A program made the translations under genes and the position numbers. From positions 1 through 54,765 of the forward strand of contig NZ_JAKLTS010000020.1 in the NCBI RefSeq assembly GCF_022012445.1: DNA of 54,765 bases, read 5' to 3'. A model generated the notes under the pieces. It ran no database searches. It was not told the origin of the DNA and saw only the letters and a program-made list of their open reading frames with translations. Positions 42,180-53,451 of the stretch are shown here, in pieces. Every line of letters starts with the position of its first letter. The stretch's first letter is position 1. This DNA is from Massilia sp. TS11. Lineage in GTDB: Bacteria > Pseudomonadota > Gammaproteobacteria > Burkholderiales > Burkholderiaceae_D.

Positions 42180-43597
42180 AACCTGCCGTGATTGCCGCGC
42201 TGGCCCTGTTGGCCGGCTGCGCTGCTTCGACCAATGTGCCGCCGCCGGCGGCGTCGTCGCCGCCAACGGTGGCCGCCTGGGTCACCAGCGGCGACCGCAG
42301 CCAGCTGCTGGCGCCGGCTGCCGCGGGGAGCCCGAGCCCGGGCACGGTGCCGCTGGTGATCACTCCGGCTACGCGCTATCAGGAGATGATTGGCTTTGGC
42401 GCGGCCCTGACCGATGCCAGCGCCTGGCTGATGACGAATCGCCTGACCCCAGCCGCGCGCGAGGCCCTGCTGCGCGACCTGTTCGGCCCGGACGGCGCCA
42501 ACTTCCGCTTCACGCGCCTGACCATCGGCGCTTCCGACTTCTCGCGTCAGCACTACAGCTATGACGATATGCCGGCCGGCGCCAGTGATCCGACGCTGAG
42601 CCGCTTCTCGATCGACGCCAACCGCGCCGACGTGCTGCCCGTGATGAAGCAGGCCCTGGCCATTCAGCCCGGTCTGACGGTGATGGCCTCGCCCTGGAGC
42701 GCGCCCGGCTGGATGAAGACCAGCGACAGCCTGATCAAGGGCAGCCTGAAGCCCGAGCACTACGACAGCTTTGCGCGCTACCTGGTGCGCTACCTCGATG
42801 CGTTTGCCGCCGAAGGGGTGCCGATTAGCGCCATCACGGTGCAGAACGAGCCGCACTTCGAGCCGCAGGACTATCCGGGCATGCGCATCAATGCGCCCGA
42901 CCGCGCGCGTCTGATCGGCGAGCATATCGGTCCGCTGCTGGCGGCCCGTTCGCCCGCCGTGCGCATCTACGACTGGGACCATAACTGGAACGAGCCCGAG
43001 TCGCCGCTGACCGTGCTGGCCGATGCGCGCGCCGCGCGCTATGTGACGGGCGTGGCCTGGCACTGCTATGCGGGCGCGGTCGAGGCGCAGGCGCGCGTGC
43101 GCGACGCCTATCCGGACAAGGAGGTGCTGTTTACCGAGTGCTCGGGTGGCGAATGGGCGCCCGACTGGGCCGATGCGCTGCTGTGGAATACGCGCCAGCT
43201 GGTGGTCGGCGCCAGCCGCAACTGGGCGCGCGGCGTGCTGATGTGGAACCTGGCGCTCGACGAAAAATATGGCCCCCACCTGGGCGGCTGCGGCGACTGC
43301 CGCGGTGTGGTCACGATCAACAGCAGCAGCGGCGCCGTCACCCGCAATGCCGAATACTATGCGCTGGCGCACGCCAGCCGCTTCCTGCAGGCCGGCGCGC
43401 GCCGCGTGGCCAGCAGCGGCGGACCGTTCGAACAGGCCAGCGTCGCCTTCCGCAACCCGGACGGCAGCCTGGTGCTGGTGGTCGTCAATGTGGATAGCCG
43501 CGCCCAGGCCTTGGCCGTGCGCGAGGGCGGGCGCGACTTCGGCTTCACCGTGCCGGCGCGCAGCGTGGCCACCCTGCGCTGGCAGGAAGCACCGTGA
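42176..43597 (+). CDS. GH30-family glycoside hydrolase, lipoprotein
   Basis: This 473-aa enzyme begins with a lipobox (LLAGC, Cys at residue 15) and is probably anchored to a membrane. The TIM-barrel catalytic region starts at IGFGAALTDASAW. The acid/base is E225 (TVQNEPHFEPQ) and the nucleophile E321 (LFTECSGGEW), both expected for GH30. The C-terminal beta domain contains VNVDSRAQALAV. GH30 subfamilies include glucosylceramidase, beta-1,6-glucanase and xylanase types; the motifs here are of the glucosylceramidase/beta-1,6-glucanase style, not the xylanase style, but the subfamily needs comparison. It overlaps its neighbours by 4 bp on each side. Confidence 0.9.
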   Translation: MKPAVIAALALLAGCAASTNVPPPAASSPPTVAAWVTSGDRSQLLAPAAAGSPSPGTVPLVITPATRYQEMIGFGAALTDASAWLMTNRLTPAAREALLRDLFGPDGANFRFTRLTIGASDFSRQHYSYDDMPAGASDPTLSRFSIDANRADVLPVMKQALAIQPGLTVMASPWSAPGWMKTSDSLIKGSLKPEHYDSFARYLVRYLDAFAAEGVPISAITVQNEPHFEPQDYPGMRINAPDRARLIGEHIGPLLAARSPAVRIYDWDHNWNEPESPLTVLADARAARYVTGVAWHCYAGAVEAQARVRDAYPDKEVLFTECSGGEWAPDWADALLWNTRQLVVGASRNWARGVLMWNLALDEKYGPHLGGCGDCRGVVTINSSSGAVTRNAEYYALAHASRFLQAGARRVASSGGPFEQASVAFRNPDGSLVLVVVNVDSRAQALAVREGGRDFGFTVPARSVATLRWQEAP

Positions 43598-44424
43598 AGC
43601 GCCTGCTGCTGCTGGCACTCTGGCTGCTAAGTGCTGCCGCGCAGGCGGGCGACAGCTTTGTCGTCGCCACCTATAATCTGCGCCTCGACACGGCGGCCGA
43701 TGGCGCCAACGCCTGGCCGCAGCGGCGTGAGGCCGTGCTCGAACTGGTGCGCTACCATGGCTTCGACGTGTTCGGCACCCAGGAGGCGCTGCCGCAGCAG
43801 GTCAGCGATCTGGAAGCCATGGGCGGTTTCGGGCGCGTGGGTGTCGGCCGCGACGACGGCCAGTTCAAGGGCGAGCATGCGGCGATCTTCTTTCGCCTGG
43901 CCCGTTTCGCGCTCGAGCAGCATGGCGATTTCTGGCTGAGCGAGACGCCCGAGCGGCCCTCGCGCGGCTGGGACGGGCGCTGCTGCAACCGCATCGCGAG
44001 CTGGGCGCGTCTGCGCGACCGCCGCAGCGGCAAGCGCTTTTACGTATTCAATGCCCATTTCGATCATGAGGGCCGGGTCGCCCAGTACGAGTCGGCCCAG
44101 CTCATGCTGCGCAAGATCGGCGCCATCGCCGGCAAGCTGCCGGTGCTGTTCGTGGGCGACCTGAACTCGACCCCGGACACGCCCCAGGTACGCCTGCTGC
44201 AGGCCGCCCTGCAGGACGCGCGCCTGCAGTCGGCCAGCCCGCCCTATGGCCCCGAGGGCACCTTCCAGGGATTTCACATCGACGACCCGCTGCGTGAGCG
44301 GATCGACTATATTTTCGCCAGCGCCGGCATTGCGGTGCTCAGCTATGCGGCCCTGACCGATCAGCGCAGCGGGCGCTATCCGTCCGACCATCTGCCCGTG
44401 GTGGCGCGCGTGCGCTTGCCCTGA
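43594..44424 (+). CDS. secreted endonuclease/exonuclease/phosphatase-family protein
   Basis: This 276-aa protein starts at GTG (GTGA overlap with the GH30 stop) and has a signal peptide ending AAAQA. The EEP fold motifs are complete: TYNLRLD, GTQEALPQQ, NAHFDHEG, VGDLNSTPD and the final SDHLPVVARV. Family members cleave phosphodiesters or phosphate esters such as DNA, inositol phosphates or sphingomyelin. Position behind a GH30 suggests a joint substrate, for example a phospholipid-linked glycan, but this is a guess; many carbohydrate loci carry such genes without known reason. Confidence 0.85.
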   Translation: MKRLLLLALWLLSAAAQAGDSFVVATYNLRLDTAADGANAWPQRREAVLELVRYHGFDVFGTQEALPQQVSDLEAMGGFGRVGVGRDDGQFKGEHAAIFFRLARFALEQHGDFWLSETPERPSRGWDGRCCNRIASWARLRDRRSGKRFYVFNAHFDHEGRVAQYESAQLMLRKIGAIAGKLPVLFVGDLNSTPDTPQVRLLQAALQDARLQSASPPYGPEGTFQGFHIDDPLRERIDYIFASAGIAVLSYAALTDQRSGRYPSDHLPVVARVRLP

Positions 44425-44493
44425 ACGGCTGGAAGGGAAGGGCGGCTTGCAGTATGCTGGCGCGGCGTCGGCAAGTATTTGAATGGGGATTTC

Positions 44494-45528
44494 GTGACGA
44501 CTATTAAGGATGTGGCCCGTCTGGCGGGCGTGGGCCTTGGCACCGCTTCGCGTGTCATCAGCGGCAAAGGCTCGGTGTCGCCGGCGACCGAGGAGAAGGT
44601 GCGCAAAGCCATCGAGCAGCTTGGCTTTCGGCCCTCGCACGCCGCGCGTTCCCTGCTGACCGGCAGCACCAAGATGATCGGCGTGTACATCCCGATGCTG
44701 AAGGGGACCTTCTACACCCCGATTCTGCAGGTGATCGACACCGAGCTGCGCAACGCCGGCCTGCACATGGTGGTGGCCTTCGGCGTGGGCGAGGGCGATG
44801 CGCGCAGCCAGGCGCTGGAAGGCATCGACTTTCTGATCGAGCGTGGCTGCGATGGTCTGGTGGTGCTGTCGAACGCGCTGAGCGAACCGGAAGTGGCGGC
44901 GCTGGCGGCCAAGGCGCGCCTGGTGGTGCTCAATCACCGCTATGCCGTGATCCCCGAGCAGTGCCTGATCGCCGACCATGCCGAGGGCGGGCGCCAGGCC
45001 GCGCGCGTGCTGCTGGGCGAAGGGCACCGCCGCATCGCCGTGATCGGCGGCCCGGCCAGTGCGCCCGACAACGTCGAACGTCTGAACGGCTTTCTCGAGG
45101 AGCTGGCGCGTTCGGGCATCGATACCGGCAAGCTGTGGCTGGCCGAAAGCGACTTCTCGCCCGAAGGCGGCTGGAAGGCGGCGCGCGCCCTGGTCGGTTC
45201 CGGCTACAGCTTCAGCGCCGTGTTCTGCGCCAACGATGAAATGGCGGTTGGCGCGCTGTCGTATTTTCAGGAGGTCGGCATTCAGGTGCCGGAGCAGGCC
45301 TCGGTGCTCGGCTACGACGATACGCCCTCGGCCGAGTTTTCAGCGCCGCGCCTGACCACGGTCCATATTCCCTGGCGCGAGATGACGCGCAATGGCCTGA
45401 ATGTGCTGCTCAAGCTCTGCTACGGCATCGAGCGCCCGGTCGAGCGCAGCTTCCCCGTCAGCGTCACCTGGCGCTCGTCGGTGGCAAAAGCGCCACGCCC
45501 GCACAGCACAAAACGCAGCAGCAGCTGA
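44494..45528 (+). CDS. LacI-family transcriptional regulator (beta-glucoside regulon)
   Basis: This 344-aa repressor has a LacI-type helix-turn-helix at residues 4-24 (IKDVARLAGVGLGTASRVIS) and the hinge HAARSLLTGSTKM. The sugar-binding core ends in the family hallmark SVLGYDDTPSAEFSAPRLTTV. The GTG at 44494 is chosen because GGGGA lies 5 nt upstream and it begins the conserved domain. Operators of the TTGGAAACGTTTCCAA type occur before the ABC operon, the GH1 gene and the TonB receptor, and this is the only regulator in the locus, so it is the natural binder. A terminator follows at 45534-45555. Confidence 0.9.
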   Translation: MTTIKDVARLAGVGLGTASRVISGKGSVSPATEEKVRKAIEQLGFRPSHAARSLLTGSTKMIGVYIPMLKGTFYTPILQVIDTELRNAGLHMVVAFGVGEGDARSQALEGIDFLIERGCDGLVVLSNALSEPEVAALAAKARLVVLNHRYAVIPEQCLIADHAEGGRQAARVLLGEGHRRIAVIGGPASAPDNVERLNGFLEELARSGIDTGKLWLAESDFSPEGGWKAARALVGSGYSFSAVFCANDEMAVGALSYFQEVGIQVPEQASVLGYDDTPSAEFSAPRLTTVHIPWREMTRNGLNVLLKLCYGIERPVERSFPVSVTWRSSVAKAPRPHSTKRSSS

Positions 45529-45533
45529 AAAAG

Positions 45534-45555
45534 GCGTGCACAGCACGCTTTTTTT
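45534..45555 (+). terminator. terminator of the LacI-family regulator gene
   Basis: GCGTGC (45534-45539) pairs with GCACGC (45543-45548) across a 3-nt loop, and seven T residues follow directly. It starts 6 bp after the regulator stop codon. Confidence 0.85.
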
Positions 45556-45559
45556 AGGC

Positions 45560-45581
45560 TATGATTTGGAAACCTTTCCAT
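45560..45581 (+). promoter_or_regulatory. -10 element and LacI-type operator of the GH1 gene
   Basis: A -10-like TATGAT (45560-45565) is followed at once by the operator TTGGAAACCTTTCCAT (45566-45581), with perfect arms TGGAAA/TTTCCA. The operator covers the likely transcript start. The -35 is poor and would lie in the preceding terminator. Confidence 0.7.
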
Positions 45582-45611
45582 CGCAGAGTGGAATCGCCTG
45601 ATAGGAGACCC

Positions 45612-46958
45612 ATGCCAAGCCCATCCACGCCGCGCCGCGCCGACTTCCCCGCCGACTTCATCTGGGGCTGCGCGACCTCGTCCTACCAGATCGAAGGGGC
45701 TGTCACGGCCGATGGGCGCGTGCCCTCGATCTGGGATGTGTTCGCGGCCCAGCCGGGGACCATCCGCGATGGCAGCAGCGGCGCCGTGGCCTGCGACCAT
45801 TACCACCGCTGGCCCGAGGATCTCGATCTGGCGCGCCAGCTGGGTGTCAACGCCTACCGCTTTTCGATTGCCTGGCCGCGCGTGTTCAGCGCGCGCGGGC
45901 GCCTGAATACGGCCGGTCTGGACTTCTATGAGCGCCTGGTCGACGGCATGCTGGCGCGCGGGATGAGGCCCTGGGCCACGCTCTACCACTGGGATCTGCC
46001 GCAGTTCCTGCAGGAGCAGGGCGGCTGGGGCGCGCGCAGCACCGCCACCGCGTTTGCCGAATTCGCCGATGCCGTCAGCCGCCGCCTGGGCGACCGCGTC
46101 CAGCACTGGATCACCCACAACGAGCCCTGGTGCACGGTCATCCACGGCCACTACGAAGGCATCCATGCACCCGGTCTGCGCGACTTCCGCCTGGCCCTGC
46201 AGGTGGGCCACCATGTGCTGCTGTCGCATGGCCTGGCGCTGCAGGCGCTGCGCCGCAATGTGCCGCAGGCGCGCGTCGGCCTGGCCCTGAGCCTGCACCC
46301 GCTGCGCGCCGCCACGGACAGCGCGGCCGACCAGGCGGCCACGCAGCGCCACGACGGCCTGCGCAACCGCTGGTTCCTCGACCCGCTGTACGGGCGCGGC
46401 TACCCGCAGGACATCTGGCAGGCCGTCGGCGCCGCCGCGCCCGAGGTGCGCGCTGGCGACCTCGATCTGATCGCCGCGCCGACCGATTTCCTCGGCGTGA
46501 ACTACTACTTCCCCGAAGTGGTGGCCGATGCGCCCGGCCAGGGCGTGCTCGGTCTGCGCATTGTTGAACAGGCGGGCGTCGAGCGCACCGCCTTCGGCTG
46601 GGAGGTCTCGCCCGACGGCATGGTCGATCTGCTGCAGCGTTTGCAGCGCGACTACCCGACCGGCCCGATCTACATTACCGAAAACGGCGCCAGTTTCGAG
46701 GACCGGCTCGGCCCCGATGGGCGGGTCGACGATCCGCAGCGCCAGGCCTATCTGGCGCGTCATCTGGCGGCCCTGCTGCGCGCGCGCGCGGCCGGCTGCG
46801 ATGTGCGCGGCTTCTTCGCCTGGAGCCTGCTCGACAACTTCGAGTGGGCCCAGGGCTATGTGCGCCGCTTCGGGCTGGCCTACGTCGATTTTCAGACCCA
46901 GCAGCGCGTGCTCAAGGCGAGCGGCCAGTGGTACGCGCAATTCCTGCACGGCCGCTGA
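45612..46958 (+). CDS. GH1 beta-glucosidase
   Basis: This 448-aa enzyme is a typical bacterial GH1: N-terminal signature FPADFIWGCATSSYQIEGAV, acid/base E171 (THNEPWC) and nucleophile E357 (YITENGA). WSLLDNFEWAQGY near the C-terminus is a substrate-binding signature. It has no signal peptide and therefore splits beta-glucosides such as cellobiose or gentiobiose in the cytoplasm, feeding Glk. AGGAG precedes the ATG at 45612, and a LacI-type operator sits 30 bp upstream. Confidence 0.95.
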   Translation: MPSPSTPRRADFPADFIWGCATSSYQIEGAVTADGRVPSIWDVFAAQPGTIRDGSSGAVACDHYHRWPEDLDLARQLGVNAYRFSIAWPRVFSARGRLNTAGLDFYERLVDGMLARGMRPWATLYHWDLPQFLQEQGGWGARSTATAFAEFADAVSRRLGDRVQHWITHNEPWCTVIHGHYEGIHAPGLRDFRLALQVGHHVLLSHGLALQALRRNVPQARVGLALSLHPLRAATDSAADQAATQRHDGLRNRWFLDPLYGRGYPQDIWQAVGAAAPEVRAGDLDLIAAPTDFLGVNYYFPEVVADAPGQGVLGLRIVEQAGVERTAFGWEVSPDGMVDLLQRLQRDYPTGPIYITENGASFEDRLGPDGRVDDPQRQAYLARHLAALLRARAAGCDVRGFFAWSLLDNFEWAQGYVRRFGLAYVDFQTQQRVLKASGQWYAQFLHGR

Positions 46959-46993
46959 GCTGTGCGTTTTCTACCACGAGTCGCCGCAACCGA

Positions 46994-47049
46994 TTGACAA
47001 AAAGGAGCCAGCATCGCACTATTGAAACCAAAAATGGAAACGTTACCAA
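46994..47049 (+). promoter_or_regulatory. promoter and LacI-type operator of the TonB receptor
   Basis: A perfect -35 TTGACA (46994-46999) is followed by only poor -10 candidates (TATTGA at 47020, spacing 20). The operator ATGGAAACGTTACCAA (47034-47049) is the reverse complement of the ABC-operon operator except at one end base. It lies 71 bp before the ATG. Confidence 0.7.
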
Positions 47050-47120
47050 ATTCCTGAATGGACGCCCGTCATGGCGAGCATGGCGGATTCCTTACAATCC
47101 ACGGAGAGATGGAGACAGCA

Positions 47121-49847
47121 ATGAGTACCCAATGCAAGCAGCGCCGGACCAGCACGCCCCCGGCCTTTCGTAGCACCCCGATCGCGGCCGCCTGCGCCGC
47201 TCTGCTGCTGAGTGCTGGCGCCCAGGCCCAGGCCCAGCAGGCCCCGGCCGCGCGCGCCGACGAGGAGCCGGCCAAGGTGATCGTGACCGGCATCCGCGGC
47301 AGTATCGAGAGCGCCATCGCGCTCAAGCGCGGCGCCGACGCCATCGTCGAGGCCATCACGGCCGAGGACATTGGCAAGCTGCCCGATGTCTCGATCGCCG
47401 AATCGATTGCCCGTCTGCCCGGTCTGACGGCCCAGCGCGTCGAAGGGCGCGCCCAGGTGATCTCGATCCGCGGCCTGCCGCCCGATTTCTCGACCACCTT
47501 GATGAATGGACGCGAAGTCGTCTCCACCGGCGAAAACCGCAGCGTCGAATACGACCAGTACCCGTCTGAACTGATCAGCGGCGTGACCGTCTACAAAACC
47601 GCCGAGGCCGGCCTGGTTGGCCAGGGCCTGGCCGGTACCGTCGACCTGCTGACGGTCAAGCCGCTCGATCTGCGCGGCCGCACGATCGCCGTCAATGCGC
47701 GGGCCGAGCACAATTCGAATGGCGCCCTGAATGCCGGCCTGTCGGGCAACGGCAAGCGCTTCTCGCTGTCGTATATCGACCAGTTTGCCAATAATACGGT
47801 TGGCGTGGCGGTCGGCTTCGCCCACCTCGATTCGCCGGGCCAGCAGCTCGAGTACAAGAGCTGGTGGTGGGGCAATGACAACAAGCTCGGCGACGCCAAC
47901 AAGGACGTTGTCGGCCTCAAGGGCGCGGAAGTCACCGCGACCTCGAGCAGCCAGAAGCGCGATGGCCTGATGGCCGTGTTTGAATACCGCCCGGACAAGC
48001 AGTTCCGTTCCACCGTCGACCTCTACTACTCGGAGTTCGACAAGGAGCGCACGATGCGCGGCATGATGTGGAACTCGCACCAGTGGAGCGACATCTTCTA
48101 TACCGACCCGCGCATCGAGACCATCAATGGCACGCGCCTGCTGACCGGCGGCGTGCTGCACAATCTGAAGCCGATCGTGCGCAACGACTTCAATACGCGC
48201 AAGGACAGCCTGTTCGCCATGGGCTGGAACAACCGCCTGCGTACCGAGGGCTGGACCCTGGTCGGCGATCTGTCCTATTCCAAGGCCGACCGCGAAGAGC
48301 AGATTCTGGAAACCTATGCGGGCCTGTCGAACAATGGCTCGGTGCTCGACACCTTCAAGTTCAGCATTCCGACCGGGGCCGGCCTGCCGAGCTTCACGCC
48401 GGGCCTGAACTACGCCGACGCCAAGATCGTCAAGCTGACCGACCCGGAAGGCTGGGGCCATGACGGCCTGATGCAGCGCCCGGTGATCAAGGACTCGCTC
48501 AAGGCGGTGCGCCTGAGCGCCAAGCGCGAACTCGACAGCAGCCTGTTCTCCCATGTCGAAACCGGCCTGAACCTGAGCGAGCGTGAAAAGCGCCGCACCG
48601 GTATCGAGAACGAATGGAATCTGAAGAACAACCGCGCCCCGGTGACGGTGCCGGCCGAGTTGCTGCTGAGCCCGACGTCGCTGTCCTTCGGTGGCATTCC
48701 CTCGGTGCTGGCCTACGACATCATGGGCACGCTGAACCGCTTCTACGAGATGAAGCCGGACCCGAATAACAATCTGTGGAAGCGCAACTACACGATCACG
48801 GAGAAGATCACTACCCTGTACGGCAAGTTGGGGATCGACACCGCCGTGGCCACGCTGCCCGTGCGCGGCAATCTGGGCCTGCAGTATGTGCACTCGGACC
48901 AGTCCTCGGTCGGCCTGAACAACAACGGCAGCAGCAGTGGCGACGCCAAGCGCGGCACGTCCTACAATGATCTGCTGCCGAGCCTGAACCTGGCGGCCGA
49001 ACTGTTCAAGGACGGCTACCTGCGCTTCGGCGCGGGCCGCCAGATCGCCCGGCCGCGCATGGACGACCTGAAGGCCGGCGCCTCGGCGGGCGTGGACGGC
49101 ACCAAGCTGCTGTGGAACGGGCAGGGCGGCAATCCCGAGCTCAAGCCCTGGCGCGCAAATGCCTTCGACCTGTCGTTCGAGAAGTACATCGACAAGGGCA
49201 GCTACGTGGCGCTGGCGGCGTTCTACAAGAACCTGCAGAGCTACATCTACAACAAGCAGTTCGCCTTCGACTTCTCGGGCTTCCCGAACAATAGCGCGAT
49301 CAAGCCGCTGTCGAACATCGGCACGATGAATATGCCGGCCAACGGCGAAGGCGGTATCGTCAAGGGCGTGGAATTCTCGGGCGCCCTGAATCTGGGCCTG
49401 CTGTGGTCGGCCATCGACGGCTTTGGCATCAGCGGCAGCATCTCCAACACCAAGAGCTCGATCCATCCGAATGGCCCGGGCACCACGCAGGCGCTGCCGG
49501 GCCTGTCGGGGGTGGTGTCGAACGTCAGCGTCTACTACGAGAAGTACGGCGTGTCGGCGCGGGTCAGCCAGCGTTACCGCTCGGCCTTCCGCGGCGAGGT
49601 GACCGGCCTGTTCACCGACCGTTCGTTCAGCGAGATCCTGCCCGAGCACCAGATCGACCTCCAGCTCGGCTACGCCTTCGACAGCGGCGCGCTGAAGAAT
49701 ATGTCGGTGCTGCTCCAGGTGAACAACCTGAACGACGCGCCCTACCAGACGCGCCAGGGCGATCCGTTCTCGGGCGGCGCCTATGCACCGGAGCGCTACA
49801 CGACCTATGGCCGTCAGGTCATGCTGGGCGTGAACTACAAGTTCTGA
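47121..49847 (+). CDS. TonB-dependent receptor (oligosaccharide uptake)
   Basis: This 908-aa outer-membrane receptor has a signal peptide ending near GAQAQAQQ. The TonB-box/plug start KVIVTGIRGSIESAIALKR is followed by DIGKLPDVSIAESIARLPGL, the form found in sugar-uptake receptors of Caulobacter and Xanthomonas. The barrel ends in LGVNYKF. GGAGA precedes the ATG at 47121. It is regulated with the ABC operon and GH1 by a shared operator type, so a beta-gluco-oligosaccharide is the inferred substrate. Two perfect hairpins, the second with a T-run, follow its stop and partly insulate it from the GH3 gene. Confidence 0.9.
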   Translation: MSTQCKQRRTSTPPAFRSTPIAAACAALLLSAGAQAQAQQAPAARADEEPAKVIVTGIRGSIESAIALKRGADAIVEAITAEDIGKLPDVSIAESIARLPGLTAQRVEGRAQVISIRGLPPDFSTTLMNGREVVSTGENRSVEYDQYPSELISGVTVYKTAEAGLVGQGLAGTVDLLTVKPLDLRGRTIAVNARAEHNSNGALNAGLSGNGKRFSLSYIDQFANNTVGVAVGFAHLDSPGQQLEYKSWWWGNDNKLGDANKDVVGLKGAEVTATSSSQKRDGLMAVFEYRPDKQFRSTVDLYYSEFDKERTMRGMMWNSHQWSDIFYTDPRIETINGTRLLTGGVLHNLKPIVRNDFNTRKDSLFAMGWNNRLRTEGWTLVGDLSYSKADREEQILETYAGLSNNGSVLDTFKFSIPTGAGLPSFTPGLNYADAKIVKLTDPEGWGHDGLMQRPVIKDSLKAVRLSAKRELDSSLFSHVETGLNLSEREKRRTGIENEWNLKNNRAPVTVPAELLLSPTSLSFGGIPSVLAYDIMGTLNRFYEMKPDPNNNLWKRNYTITEKITTLYGKLGIDTAVATLPVRGNLGLQYVHSDQSSVGLNNNGSSSGDAKRGTSYNDLLPSLNLAAELFKDGYLRFGAGRQIARPRMDDLKAGASAGVDGTKLLWNGQGGNPELKPWRANAFDLSFEKYIDKGSYVALAAFYKNLQSYIYNKQFAFDFSGFPNNSAIKPLSNIGTMNMPANGEGGIVKGVEFSGALNLGLLWSAIDGFGISGSISNTKSSIHPNGPGTTQALPGLSGVVSNVSVYYEKYGVSARVSQRYRSAFRGEVTGLFTDRSFSEILPEHQIDLQLGYAFDSGALKNMSVLLQVNNLNDAPYQTRQGDPFSGGAYAPERYTTYGRQVMLGVNYKF

Positions 49848-49870
49848 CGGTTCGGACTTCCCCGGTCCCG

Positions 49871-49920
49871 CACCCCGCGTCGGCGGGGTGGCTCGCGCCG
49901 CCGCAAGGCGGCGCTTTTTT
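49871..49920 (+). terminator. two tandem hairpins with terminal T-run
   Basis: The first hairpin has an 8-bp stem (CACCCCGC with GCGGGGTG, 49871-49890, loop GTCG). The second has an 8-bp stem (GCGCCGCC with GGCGGCGC, 49895-49914, loop GCAA) followed by TTTTTT (49915-49920). It lies between the TonB receptor and GH3 genes and probably lowers readthrough or protects the receptor mRNA end. Confidence 0.8.
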
Positions 49921-49936
49921 CCCCTGCCTGAACAAC

Positions 49937-52452
<2,516 letters not shown>

Positions 52453-52456
<4 letters not shown>

Positions 52457-53433
52457 GCGCGCTGGCCGACTATCCGCGCCTGCTGGCCGATATCGGCGGC
52501 ACCAATGCGCGCTTTGCGCTCGAGGTGGCGCCGCGCCAGTTCGTGGCCATTGCCGTGCTGTCCTGCGCCGCCCACGCCACGCTCGGCGAAGCGATCCGCA
52601 GTTATCTGGGCAGCGAAGCGGTGCAACGGCTCGACGCCGGCGTGGTGCGCCATGCGGCGCTGGCGATCGCCAACCCGATCGACGGCGACGAGGTGAATAT
52701 GACCAATCACCACTGGAGCTTTTCGGTCTCGGCGCTCAAGCAGTCGCTCGGGCTCGAGTCGCTGCTGGTGGTGAATGACTTCGCCGCGCTGGCCCTGGCG
52801 CTGCCGCACCTGGCCGATGCCGACCGCTGCCAGGTCGGTCCGGGCAACCGCCTGCCGGGCCGCCCGATTGGTCTGATCGGGCCTGGCACCGGTCTCGGCG
52901 TGGCCGGGCTGGTGGCGGCCGGTGATCGCTGGGTCGCCCTGGCCAGCGAAGGCGGGCACGCAACCTTTTCCGCGGTGGGAGAGGACGAGGCGCGCGTCGT
53001 GCGCATGCTCGAAGCCGAATACGGGCATGTGTCGGCCGAGCGGCTGCTGTCCGGCGCCGGACTGGAAAGCCTGCACCGCTGCCTGAGCGGGATGCGCCGC
53101 CCGGCGGCCGAAATCACCAGCGCCGCCATTGCCGGGACCGACAGCACCTGTGTCCACAGTGTCGACGTGTTCTGCGCGATGCTCGGCACCGTGGCCGGGA
53201 ATGTGGCGCTGACCCTGGGCGCCACCGGCGGCATGTATATCGGCGGCGGCATCGTGCCGCGTCTGGGACAGCTGTTCTTCCATTCGCCGTTCCGCGCGCG
53301 CTTTGAAAGCAAGGGGCGCCTGCGCCCGTATATGGCGCGGATTCCGACCTATCTGATTATTCATCCCTTCCCGGCCTTTCTCGGCGTGTCGGCCCTGCTG
53401 GCCGACCAGCTGGCGGCGCCGGGCCGCATCTGA
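52453..53433 (+). CDS. glk: glucokinase
   Basis: This 326-aa enzyme belongs to the Glk family: N-terminal phosphate-binding LLADIGGTNARFAL, VVNDFAALA, IGPGTGLGVAGL and the glucose-binding EGGHATFSAVGEDE. It phosphorylates the glucose released by GH1 and GH3. Its ATG overlaps the GH3 stop by 4 bp, and the sugar permease begins 18 bp after its stop, so the three are one operon. Confidence 0.95.
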
Positions 53434-53451
53434 TTTCACCAAGGAGACTCC

